Positions 37,591 through 47,800 of a DNA stretch of 64,000 bases are shown in pieces. The stretch is from Hyphomicrobiales bacterium. GTDB taxonomy: Bacteria > Pseudomonadota > Alphaproteobacteria > Rhizobiales > Rhizobiaceae. The notes under the pieces were generated by a model. That model was given only the letters and a program-made list of their open reading frames with translations. It was not told where the DNA came from and made no database searches. The position numbers and the translations under genes are program-made. Position 1 is the stretch's first letter. The number at the start of each line of letters is the position of its first letter. The stretch lies in NCBI GenBank assembly GCA_900473205.1, contig UCLB01000012.1:124001-188000 (forward strand), read 5' to 3'.

Positions 37591-38568
37591 ATGACAGATA
37601 TTTCGATGATCGAGGCGGCACGCCAGCGTATTGGTTCCGAGGCGGTTCGCACACCGTTGCTGTCATCGCCCTTTCTGGATGAGATTGCCGGACGCAGAAT
37701 TCTGGTAAAGGCCGAATGCCTGCAACGCACCGGCTCTTTCAAATTTCGCGGCGGCTGGTCTGCTGTTTCAGGCATTGCTGAGGATGTGCGCCAGCGCGGC
37801 GTCATCGCCTTTTCCTCCGGCAACCACGCGCAGGGCGTGGCGCTGGCCGCAGCCCTGCACGGCGTGCCCGCCGTTATCATCATGCCGCAGGATGCGCCGA
37901 AGATAAAAATCGACAATACCAAAGCCTATGGGGCCGAAGTCGTTCTGTTCGACCGCTCCAAAGACGACCGCGACGCCATCGGCGCGAAGCTTTCGCAAGA
38001 GCGCGGCCTGACGCTGATCAAGCCCTTCGATGAACCCCTGGTCATTGCCGGGCAGGGCACGGTGGGTCTGGAAATTGCCGAGCAGGGGCGGGAACTGGGC
38101 ATCGATCAGGCCGAGGTTCTGGTTCCCTGCGGTGGCGGCGGCCTGACATCGGGCATCGCGCTGGCGCTGGAAGCTAGAGCACCGCGTTACACGGTGCGGA
38201 CCTGCGAGCCGGAAAAATTCGATGACGTTGCCCGCTCGCTGGCATCGGGCAGAATAGAGCGCAATGATGCACTGTCCGGCTCCGTCTGCGATGCGATCAT
38301 TACGCCGCAGCCCGGCAACATCACCTTCCCGATCATGGCCAGCCACTGCGGCACCGGCATTGCGGTGACGGAAGAGGAAGCCCTGCGCGCCATGGTGCTG
38401 GCCTTTCTGCGCCTGAAGGTGGTGGTCGAGCCCGGCGGTGCGGTGGCGCTGGCCGCTGCCCTGTTTCATGGTGCAGCGTTGCAGGCGCAAACGGTCATCG
38501 CGGTCGCCTCCGGCGGCAATGTCGATCCCGAAGTAATGGCGTCTGCCTTGTCCCGCTTCGCGGATTAG
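37591..38568 (+). CDS. threonine/serine dehydratase-like PLP lyase
   Basis: The 325-residue fold-type II PLP enzyme has the cofactor lysine in RTGSFKFRGGW near residue 51, SSGNHAQGVA near 78 and the phosphate-binding CGGGGLTSG near 180. It lacks the C-terminal ACT-like regulatory domain of biosynthetic IlvA, so it is catabolic in type. Candidates are threonine dehydratase, serine dehydratase or hydroxyaspartate ammonia-lyase; they cannot be separated by motif. The start at 37591 has CAGGGA upstream. Its stop overlaps the convergent oxidase gene by four bases. Confidence 0.88.
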   Translation: MTDISMIEAARQRIGSEAVRTPLLSSPFLDEIAGRRILVKAECLQRTGSFKFRGGWSAVSGIAEDVRQRGVIAFSSGNHAQGVALAAALHGVPAVIIMPQDAPKIKIDNTKAYGAEVVLFDRSKDDRDAIGAKLSQERGLTLIKPFDEPLVIAGQGTVGLEIAEQGRELGIDQAEVLVPCGGGGLTSGIALALEARAPRYTVRTCEPEKFDDVARSLASGRIERNDALSGSVCDAIITPQPGNITFPIMASHCGTGIAVTEEEALRAMVLAFLRLKVVVEPGGAVALAAALFHGAALQAQTVIAVASGGNVDPEVMASALSRFAD

Positions 38569-39665
38569 GTGAGGCGGCGCGACACTTCTGCGGCAATCGC
38601 CAGAGAGGCCGTCAGACCCGGGCTTTCGATGCCGAAGAGATTGACGAGACCGTCTATGCCGTGGGTTTCCGGTCCGTCGATGCGGAAATCCATGGCTGGA
38701 TCGTCAGGGCCTGAAATCTTTGGCCGAATGCCGGAATAGGCAGGCACTAGCGCATTGTCAGGAAGACCGGGCCAGTAGCGCCGGATCGCCTCATCGAAAC
38801 CTTTCGAGCGGCGGGAATCGACGGCATATTCGATCTCATCGACCCATTCCACATCCGGCCCGAAGCGCGCCTGCCCGCCGAGATCGATCGTCAGGTGAAC
38901 GCCAAGGCCGTGGCTGTGAGGTGCGGGATAGATCAGCCGCGAGAAGGGTGATTTGCCCGACAGCGAAAAATAGGAACCCTTGGCGAAACGCGGAACGGGT
39001 ATGTGATCGGGGGCGAGACCTTCGATGTTCTGGGCCATATGGGGCGCGGTGAGCCCTGCCGCATTGACCAGCAGCCGGCAGGTCAGTTGCATCGGTTCTT
39101 TTCCGCCAACATTGACGCGGAAGCCGCCATCGGTCGGTTCGGCGCGCAGGAACGGCGCATGGTAGGCGATCACGGTTCCCGCATCTTCCGCATCGCCCAG
39201 AAGCGCCAACATATAGGCATGGCTGTCTATGATGCCGGTGGAGGGTGAGAAAAGGGCCGCCTCGCCGCTAAGTGCAGGCTCCATGCGCTTCGCCTGCGCC
39301 GCATCGATCAGCGTCAGGTCATCGCAGCCGTTTTCGAGGCCGCGCGCCCGCAGGTTTTCCAGAAGCGGGACTTCTTCGTCAGTCGTTGCAACGATCAGCT
39401 TGCCGCAGCGGCGGTGACCGACGCCATGGCTTTCACAGAAAGCATAGAGTTCGTGCCTGCCTTCGACACAGAAACGAGCCTTCAGACTGCCTTTGGGGTA
39501 ATAGAGCCCGGCATGGATGACCTCGCTGTTGCGCGACGAGGTCTGGGTGCCGAATTCGCTCTCACGTTCCAGAACGATGGTGGAGAGCCCCGCCTGAGAC
39601 AGGGTGCGTGCCGTGGCAAGCCCGACCACGCCTGCGCCGATGATGATGATGTCGATATCTGCCAA
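38565..39665 (-). CDS. FAD-dependent oxidoreductase (L-2-hydroxyglutarate oxidase-like)
   Basis: The 366-residue DAO-family flavoprotein begins with IIIIGAGVVGLATARTLSQAG and has SSRNSEVIHAGLYYPKGSLKA, the stretch typical of L-2-hydroxyglutarate oxidase/dehydrogenase (LhgO) and related enzymes. The C-terminal GIRPKISGP and GLVNLFGIESPGLTASL blocks also match. It oxidises a 2-hydroxyacid; L-2-hydroxyglutarate is likely but not certain. The start is a TTG at 39665 with CGGAAAG upstream, giving a proper FAD-binding N-terminus. The frame further upstream is not family-like. Confidence 0.85.
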   Translation of the reverse strand: MADIDIIIIGAGVVGLATARTLSQAGLSTIVLERESEFGTQTSSRNSEVIHAGLYYPKGSLKARFCVEGRHELYAFCESHGVGHRRCGKLIVATTDEEVPLLENLRARGLENGCDDLTLIDAAQAKRMEPALSGEAALFSPSTGIIDSHAYMLALLGDAEDAGTVIAYHAPFLRAEPTDGGFRVNVGGKEPMQLTCRLLVNAAGLTAPHMAQNIEGLAPDHIPVPRFAKGSYFSLSGKSPFSRLIYPAPHSHGLGVHLTIDLGGQARFGPDVEWVDEIEYAVDSRRSKGFDEAIRRYWPGLPDNALVPAYSGIRPKISGPDDPAMDFRIDGPETHGIDGLVNLFGIESPGLTASLAIAAEVSRRLT

Positions 39666-39890
39666 GTGACTTTCCGTTAACTTTTGTGTTGAACCGGAAA
39701 TGGTGCTGCGCGTTGATACTGCAAATCGGGTAGATCGATGCGTGTTGGGAGGCAAGTGACGATCAGTATTTTTCCCGATTTCGGCAAATAATGGAAAATC
39801 ATCTCTACAGAAAGACTAGAGAATAAAGCTATTCTAGCATCCACAGTCGAGAGGCCGGTTCATCCGGCAGTGTCAACGAGGGAGGGTTCG

Positions 39891-40034
39891 ATGTCTTATT
39901 CCAAAGCCGGAAAAATCAAAGATTTCACACCATCGCCCGCGCCATCGCGCAGCTGGCAGGCCACCATCCATACGGCCATCGTCGGCGTCAGCTTTGCCTT
40001 TGTCGGCGCAGTCATTCTTGGTCTGGTTCCCTAA
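39891..40034 (+). CDS. small single-helix membrane protein, 47 residues
   Basis: A 47-residue frame has a hydrophilic N-terminus (MSYSKAGKIKDF, then Pro/Ser-rich) and one C-terminal membrane helix (about residues 28-46, HTAIVGVSFAFVGAVILGL). GAGGGAGGG lies upstream with good spacing, and a strong terminator follows 31 bases after the stop. That context argues for a real gene. The family is not recognised; it may be an inner-membrane accessory protein. It stands alone. Confidence 0.7.
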   Translation: MSYSKAGKIKDFTPSPAPSRSWQATIHTAIVGVSFAFVGAVILGLVP

Positions 40035-40065
40035 TTCTACCAAAATTCTCCCAAGCCCGATCACG

Positions 40066-40095
40066 AAAGGCCGGTCACTGACCGGCCTTTTTGCG
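40066..40095 (+). terminator. rho-independent terminator after small membrane protein gene
   Basis: AAAGGCCGGT (40066-40075) pairs perfectly with ACCGGCCTTT (40081-40090) with a 5-base loop, followed by TT. It also faces the amidohydrolase 3' end and, being symmetric, may serve both. Confidence 0.88.
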
Positions 40096-40101
40096 TAATG
40101 G

Positions 40102-41283
40102 CTATTGAGCCTTCAGGTAATCTTCCACCAACTCGACCCAGAATGCCGTGCCCACAGGCAGGATATCGTCATTGAAATCGAATTTGGGATGGTGCAGCGG
40201 CGGATCGTTTTCGGTTCGCTGGGTGCCGAGGAAGAAATAGGCGCCGGGGCGCTCTTCCAGCATATAGGCGAAATCTTCCGCACCCATGGTGGGGCGGGGC
40301 ATCTCCATGACCTTGTCGGCACCGGCAAAGCGGGTGGCGAGATCGACGATGTAATTCGTCTCGGCCTTGTGGTTGACGGTCGGGTTGTAGCCGCGCTGGT
40401 AATCGAGGGTCACGCTCATGCCGTAGCTTTCTGCCTGTCCTTCCGCGATGAGACGGATGCGCTTTTCCAGTTCGTCGCGGGCGTCGGCATCAAAAGAGCG
40501 GATGGTGAGCAGCATTTCCGCTTTTTCAGGAATGACATTGCTCGCCACCCCCGCATGGAAAGCGCCCACGGTCACGACCGTCGGTGTCAGGGGGTGAATG
40601 TTGCGCGACACGATGGTCTGCAGCGCCATGATGATGCTGGCACCGGCAACGATAGGATCGAGCGCGCTTTGCGGTTCCGCACCGTGACCGCCATAGCCAT
40701 TGACGGTGATCTTGCACTCGTCCACCGCCGCCATGATCGGTCCGTCGCGCAGCACGAAATGGCCGAAGGGCAGGCCGGGTTCGTTGTGAAGCGCAAAGAC
40801 CGCATCACACGGAAAGCGCTCGAACAGGCCGTCCTCGATCATGATGCGCGCGCCGCCGAAATTTTCTTCCGCTGGCTGGAAGATCAGGTGTACCGTCCCA
40901 TCGAAATTGCGGCGTTCCGCAATGATCTTGGCTGCGCCCAGCAGCATGGCCGTATGTCCGTCATGGCCGCAGGCATGCATGACGCCGGGAGTGAGGCTGG
41001 CATAATCAGCGCCGGTGTCTTCAACGATCGGCAGCGCATCGATATCGGCGCGGATGCCGACGGTCTTGCCGCCCGTGCCATTGCGCAGGGTTGCGACGAC
41101 GCCGGTTCCGGCAAGCCCGCGCGTCACCTCATAACCCATCGCTTCCAGTTGGGCGGCAACGAAATCCGAGGTCTTGAATTCCGACAGTCCGATTTCCGGG
41201 TTGCGATGCAGGTGATGACGGATCGCCCGGACATCCGGCATGTGGTTGGCGAATGCGGCGGCGTTTTTCGGCTGTATCGTCAT
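40102..41283 (-). CDS. M20 family amidohydrolase (hippurate hydrolase-like)
   Basis: The 393-residue metallo-enzyme has the M20D blocks GIRADIDALPI, HACGHDGHTAMLLGAA and QPAEENFGGARIMIEDGLF, and the C-terminal MGAEDFAYML with its metal-binding region. It belongs to the hippurate hydrolase / N-acyl-amino-acid amidohydrolase / IAA-amino-acid hydrolase group. The substrate is probably an N-acylated amino acid. It is oriented away from ndvB, and the following 572 bases have no gene. Confidence 0.92.
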   Translation of the reverse strand: MTIQPKNAAAFANHMPDVRAIRHHLHRNPEIGLSEFKTSDFVAAQLEAMGYEVTRGLAGTGVVATLRNGTGGKTVGIRADIDALPIVEDTGADYASLTPGVMHACGHDGHTAMLLGAAKIIAERRNFDGTVHLIFQPAEENFGGARIMIEDGLFERFPCDAVFALHNEPGLPFGHFVLRDGPIMAAVDECKITVNGYGGHGAEPQSALDPIVAGASIIMALQTIVSRNIHPLTPTVVTVGAFHAGVASNVIPEKAEMLLTIRSFDADARDELEKRIRLIAEGQAESYGMSVTLDYQRGYNPTVNHKAETNYIVDLATRFAGADKVMEMPRPTMGAEDFAYMLEERPGAYFFLGTQRTENDPPLHHPKFDFNDDILPVGTAFWVELVEDYLKAQ

Positions 41284-41855
41284 GTTTCAGGTCCGGCATG
41301 TTGTCATGAAATGGCTATTTTGCGTCTGCCGTGTTTAGCAGCATTACCGGCCCCTGATAAGGGTCGGGGTGTGCATGAGGCGGCATGATTCAAGCCTGAC
41401 AATTTCGGCGCTTGCGCAGAAGCACGACAGGTGGCATGGAACTGATGACGCCTTAAACCATTCCCTCCTTTAGGTAGCTTCTTGTCTTTCAAAAAGATGC
41501 GGCCATCCAAGGGGTTCAGTGACGAAACGGGATAGGGCACAACATGACGTGTTTTCGCTTTGGGGGAGTGTGCGAAGTGTTTCATGAAAGGCATGGCGCG
41601 ATGACGCGCCCGACCTGCCAATTCAGTGTCAAATAGTTGATTTTCTTGAGATGTGAAGCCTCCTGCCCAAAAATGCCATGTTGATGGGCGAGCAGGTTTC
41701 ATGTCGATCATCGTGTGCTGGTTCGCGGTGGTTCAGCAAAGGTTCAGGATCAGCAAGAAATAAAGCTGCCAAAGTTGTTTCAATTTCCAAAAGCAATCTG
41801 AAACAAGTTCCGGTTAAATAGACCAGATCCTCACCAGAGTGCAGAATACGAGCCG
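41284..41855. other. 572-base intergenic region upstream of chvB/ndvB
   Basis: No credible gene was found; open frames on the minus strand here lack family likeness and a ribosome-binding site. The length suggests a long 5' leader or regulatory region for the large glucan synthase gene and a promoter for the amidohydrolase gene. No clear promoter consensus or riboswitch was recognised. Confidence 0.6.
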
Positions 41856-44800
41856 ATGTCATTTCATATTACGCCAACCGCCGCCGCCCGTGATTCAGAA
41901 GCAAAGCAGATCGATCACAATGATTCGATCCGCTCCGTCTACTTCACAATCGAGGAGTTGAGGGACTGTGGAGCCGAGTTCTCCAAATCTGGCGCCGAAG
42001 GCCTGCCGGGTTTCATGGAGTTCGACTTTTTCGCGCGCCATCGTGAAAACGAAAAGGAAATCCTGCGCGTCTACAGAACCACGGCTGTCGATGCCGAGAA
42101 TGGTGCGACGATCACACCGGCGGCCGAATGGCTGCTGGACAACCACTATGTGATCGAAGAGGCCATTCAGGAGGTCCGCCGCGACTTCCCGCGCAAATTC
42201 TATCGCCAGCTACCGACGGTGAAGATCGGCAATGTCGAGATACCGCGCGTCATGGCGCTGGCCTGGATCTATGTCGCGCATACGCACAGCACGATTTCGC
42301 GCGAAAGCATGACGGCGCTGGTCGAGGGCTACCAGACATCAAAAACCTTGCAGATCGGCGAGTTGTGGGCGCTGCCATCGATCCTGCGTTTCGTGCTGAT
42401 CGAGAACCTGCGCCGCATCTCCATCCGCGTCGAGCGGTCGCGTCGCATGCGCCAGCGGGCCAACGAGGTGGTCGATGAGATCATCCGCCTCAACGATGCC
42501 GAGGCGTCCGCCGAACTTCTCAAGCAGATCGACAATCTGGTCGATGACCCGACCTTCTCCACCCAGTTCCTCTACCGCCTGAGAAATGGCTCGCAGACCT
42601 CCGGCTTTGCGCTGAACTGGCTGGAAGAGCGCCTTCGCAGCGCTGGCACCGATGCCGAAAACATCATGATGGCCGAGCATAACCGCCTGGCTTCCGGCAA
42701 TGTGACGATGGGCAACATCGTCAAGAGCCTGCGTGAGATAGACGACACGGAATGGTCGGTCTGGTTCGAGGAAGTCAGCCATATCGACAAGGTTCTGCGT
42801 GAGCAGACCGATTACGAAACGCTGGATTTCGGTTCGCGCAACACCTATCGCAACACCATCGAGCTTCTGGCCCGCCGTTCGCCCAAGACCGAAATCGAAG
42901 TGGCACAGGTCGCTGTCGATATGGTGACGGAAACCGCCAATTCCGATGAGAAGCACCCGCATGCGCCCAATGTCGGCAGCTTCCTGATAGGCCAGCGCCG
43001 CGAAGAGCTGGAAGAGCGTATCGGCTACGAGCCGCTGTTTTCGCAAAGTGTCGTGCGCATCATGCGCAAATTCAACTGGATGTCGGTGGCGGTTCCCGTC
43101 ATCGCGCTGACGGCGCTTGCCATGCTTGCAGTCGGCTGGTTCCTCGCCGATGCCGGGATGCCCTGGTATGTGGTGACCGCATTCCTGCTGATGTTTGCCC
43201 TGCCGGCATCCGAAGGGGCCACGGGTCTTTTCAACACACTCGTGACGTTCTTCGTCAAGCCGTTCCGTCTGGTCGGATACGAGTTCAAGGAAGGCATACC
43301 TGAAGGCGCAAGAACTCTGGTTGCCGTGCCTTGCATGCTGACGAGCCGCGACAGCGTGGACGAGATGGTCCGCAATATCGAGGTTCATTACCTCGCCAAC
43401 CCGCATGGCGACATTTCCTTTGCGCTGATCAGCGACTGGCGCGATGCGTCCTATGAGCAGTCGGCGGAAGACGTTGAGATTCTGGAATATGCCAAGCGCG
43501 AAGTGGCGGCCCTTTCGGCCCGTTACGCTTTTGATGGCAAGACGCGGTTCTTCCTTCTGCACCGCCGCCGCCTCTACAATCCGGCGGAAGATTGCTGGAT
43601 GGGTTGGGAGCGCAAGCGCGGCAAGCTGCATGAGCTGAACATGCTTCTGCGTGGCGACAAGGACACGACCTTCCTCAACGGCGCCAATATGGTGCCTGAG
43701 AACGTCAAATACGTCATGACGCTGGATGCCGACACGCGCCTGATGCGCGATGCCGTGACCAAGCTCGTCGGCAAGATGCACCACCCGATCAACCGTCCGG
43801 TACACGACCCTGAAACGGGCCGCGTGATCCATGGTTACGGCCTGCTGCAGCCGCGCGTGACGCCATCGCTGACGACAGGCAAGGACGCATCGGTCTTCCA
43901 GCGTGTCTTCTCCATCAATCGTGGTATCGACCCTTACGTCTTCACCGTTTCCGACGTCTATCAGGATTTGACCTCCGAAGGCACCTTCACCGGTAAGGGT
44001 CTTTATGACGTCGATGCCTTCGAGACAGCCCTCAAGGGTCGGATCGATGAAAATGCCGTCCTGTCGCACGACCTTCTCGAAGGCTCGTTTGCGCGTTGCG
44101 CGCTGGTGACGGATGTCGAGCTGGTCGAAGACTTCCCGACCCGTTACGAAGTCGAAGTTTCGCGTCAGCATCGCTGGGCGCGTGGCGACTGGCAGCTTCT
44201 GCCCTACATCATGGACATGAAGCGCGGCGTGACCGCCATAGGTCGCTGGAAGATGATCGACAATCTGCGTCGTTCGCTGACACCGATTGCCTGGTTTGCC
44301 GCTTCCATTCTGGGCTGGTATTTCATGGGCCCGCTGGGTGCGCTGATCTGGCAGATCCTGCTGATCTTCTCGCTCTTCGTTGCCCCCACGATTTCGCTTC
44401 TGTCCGGCATCGTTCCACGTTCCACGGATATCGTGCCGCAGGCGCATTTCCACACATTGTGGTCCGAGGTTCGTGCCACCAACGCGCAGGTCGCGCTGCG
44501 AATCGTCTTCATCGCCGACAGCGCCTGCATGATGGCCGATGCGATCGTCCGTTCGCTCTACCGCCTGTTCGTCAGCGGCAAGCTGATGCTGGAATGGCGC
44601 ACCGCCGCCTCTATCCAGTCCAGCGCGCAGGGCAGCATTCTCGATTATTATCGCCAGATGTGGCACGCCCCGGTGGTGTCGCTGCTCGGTCTGCTGTTTG
44701 CTTCGCTTCCGGGTGACAATGCGTTCCTGGTCGGCATTCCCTTTGCGCTGCTGTGGATATTTTCGCCAGCCGTTGCATGGTATGTGAGCCAGTCGGCTGA

Positions 44801-47800
44801 AACCGAAGACCGACTGTTCGTGTCCGAACATGTGTCGAGCGAACTGCGCAAGATCGCGCGTCGCACATGGCGTTATTACGAAGCCTTCGTCACATCGGGC
44901 GAAAACTACCTGCCGCCTGACAACTATCAGGAAACGCCGGAGCCCATCGTCGCCAGCCGCACCTCGCCGACCAATATCGGCGTTTACCTGTTGTCGGTGA
45001 TTTCGGCTCGCCAGTTCGGCTGGATCAGCTTCTCGGAAACCGTCGAGCGGATGGAAAAGACCATCGAGACGGTCGAGAAGATGGAGAAATATCGCGGCCA
45101 TCTCTACAACTGGTATCACACCGATACTCTGCAGACGCTTGGCCCCCGCTACGTCTCCGCCGTCGATAGCGGTAACCTTGCCGGTCACCTGATCGCCATA
45201 TCCTCGGCCTGCCGCCAGTGGGCGGAGGCGCCATCTGCGCATCTTCAGGGCAATCTCGATGGTATCGGCGATGTCGCCGGTATTCTGCGCGAAACGTTGA
45301 AGGAATTGCCGGATGACCGCAAGAACCTGCGGCCCCTGCACCGCCGGCTGGAAGAGCGCATCATCGGCTTCTCCAACGCCCTTGCCTCAGTCAAGCGCGA
45401 GCATGAATTCGCCTCGATCCGCGTCATCAATCTGGCCGTGCTGGCCCGCGATATCCAGAAGCTGGCCTCCAACCTCAATCTGGAAGTCAAGTCGGAGCAG
45501 AGCGCCGAAGTAACACGCTGGGCGCAGTCGCTGGTCGATTGCTGTGAAGCGCATATTTCCGACAGCGCTTTCGATCTCGCCACCATCGATCCATTGCGTG
45601 ACCGGTTGAACTCGCTGCGTGACCGCAGCCGTAACCTCGCTTTCTCGATGGATTTCGGCTTCCTCTATCGCAAGGACCGTCGCCTTCTGTCGATCGGCTA
45701 CCGCGTCGATAGCAAGGAACTGGACGAAGCCTGCTACGACCTTCTGGCATCCGAATGCCGTCTGACCAGCCTGTTTGCGATTGCCAAGGGCGATCTGCCG
45801 ACGGAGCACTGGTATCGTCTGGGCCGTCAGGTCGTGCCGATTGGCGCACAGGGTGCGCTGGTCTCCTGGTCTGGCTCGATGTTCGAGTATCTGATGCCAC
45901 CGCTCGTCATGCAGGAGCGTCACGGCGGCATTCTGAACCAGACCAACAATCTGATCGTCAAGGAACAGATGAACCATGGCCGTCGTCTCGGCACGCCATG
46001 GGGCATTTCCGAAGCAGCGTTCAACGCCCGCGACCACAATATGAACTATCAGTACACCAACTTCGGTGTGCCGACGCTGGGCCTGAAGCGTGGCCTTGGC
46101 CAGAACGCGGTCATCGCGCCTTATGCCTCGATCCTCGCGTCGCAATATGATCCCGATGCTGCGCTGGAAAATCTACAAAAGCTGCGCAAACTCGGTGCAA
46201 TTGGACAGTTCGGTTTCTACGATGCCGTCGATTTTACCCCAACCCGCGTGCCGGATGGCAAGGTGTGCGCCGTCGTTAACAACTACTATGCCCACCACCA
46301 TGGCATGTCGATTGCAGCGGTCGCCAACGTCGCTCTGGACGGCATCCTGCGTGAACTCTTCCACGCCGACCCCGTGATTGAAGCTGCCGAACTGCTTCTT
46401 CAGGAAAAGGCTCCGCGCGAAGTCCCGGTCGTCAGCTCCAAATACGAACCGGAAACGCCCGGCAAGGAACAGGCCGATCTCCTACGGGCCGAAGTGCGTA
46501 CCATTGCCGACCCTTCCGTTCGCGACCGCGAAGTCGTGTTCCTGTCCAACGGCCATTATTCCACAATGCTGACCTCCACGGGTGCGGGCTATTCCAAGTG
46601 GAACGGTCTGGCGATTTCCCGCTGGAAGTCCGATCCAACCGAAGATCGCTGGGGCACGTTCCTGTTCCTGCGCGATACCGTATCGGGCGACTGGTGGAGT
46701 GCGACCGCAGAGCCGCGTGTTGCCGTGGGCGAAAAGACCAAGACAGTCTTTACCGACGATAAGGCTGAGTTCCACAAGACGGTTGGCGATCTGCAAAGCG
46801 TGGTCGAATGCATTGTTGCCACCGAGCACGATGCCGAAGGTCGCCGCGTCACGCTGCTCAATGTCGGCTCGGAAGATCGCTACATCGAAGTGACCTCCTA
46901 TATGGAGCCCGTCATTGCCAATGAGGATGATGACAACGCCCATCCGCTGTTCTCGCGCATGTTCGTGCAGACGGAAATCGGCAAGCGTGGCGATGTGATC
47001 CGCGCCTGGCGCAACAAGCGGTCTCCGAGCGAACCAAGCACCGTCATCGCGCATCTGGCCGCAGACAATGCGGGCCCGGCGCGTCCGACCGAATTCGAGA
47101 CCGACCGCGCCAAGTTCATTGGTCGTGGCCGTTCTCTGGGTGAGGCCGCAGCCTTCGATGCGGGTGCCGCGCTTTCCGGCACGGATGGCTTCACGCTCGA
47201 TCCGATTCTGTCGCTGCGACGCATGGTGCGCGTTCCCGCGGGCAAGAAGGTCAGCGTCATTTTCTGGACGATTGCCGCACCAAGCCGCGAGGACGTGGAC
47301 AAGGCCATCGACCGTTACCGCCACCCCGATGCCTTTGCGCATGAGCTGGTGCATGCCTGGACGCGAACACAGGTGCAGATGCGCCATGTGGGCGTGACCT
47401 CGCAGCAGGCGGCAGCCTTCCAGCATCTGGCCCGCTATCTCGTCTATCCCGACATGCATCTGCGTGCGGATGCCGATACGCTGAAAACCGGTCTCGGTTC
47501 GCAGCGCTCGCTCTGGCCGCTGGCGATTTCGGGCGACTTCCCGATCTTCAGCCTGCGTATCAATGACGACATGGACATGGATATCGCCAAGGAAGCCCTG
47601 AGTGCGCATGAATATCTGCGCGCCCGTGGCGTCATTTTCGATCTCGTCATCGTCAATGAACGCGCCGCTTCCTATGCGCAGGACATGCAGCACGCGTTGG
47701 ATTACATTTCCGAAGCGCAGCGCCGCATCAATCCTGCCGATGGCGGCAGACCGCATGTCTTCTCCGTTCGTCGCGACCTGATGGACGAGGAAACATGGTC

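Noticed and set aside
41304-41711. 135-codon open frame on the minus strand upstream of ndvB
   Set aside because: No family likeness, no ribosome-binding site, odd amino-acid composition; treated as non-coding spacer.
42339-45341. 1000-codon open frame on the minus strand
   Set aside because: Lies inside ndvB on the opposite strand; no domain likeness. The long stop-free frame reflects codon bias.
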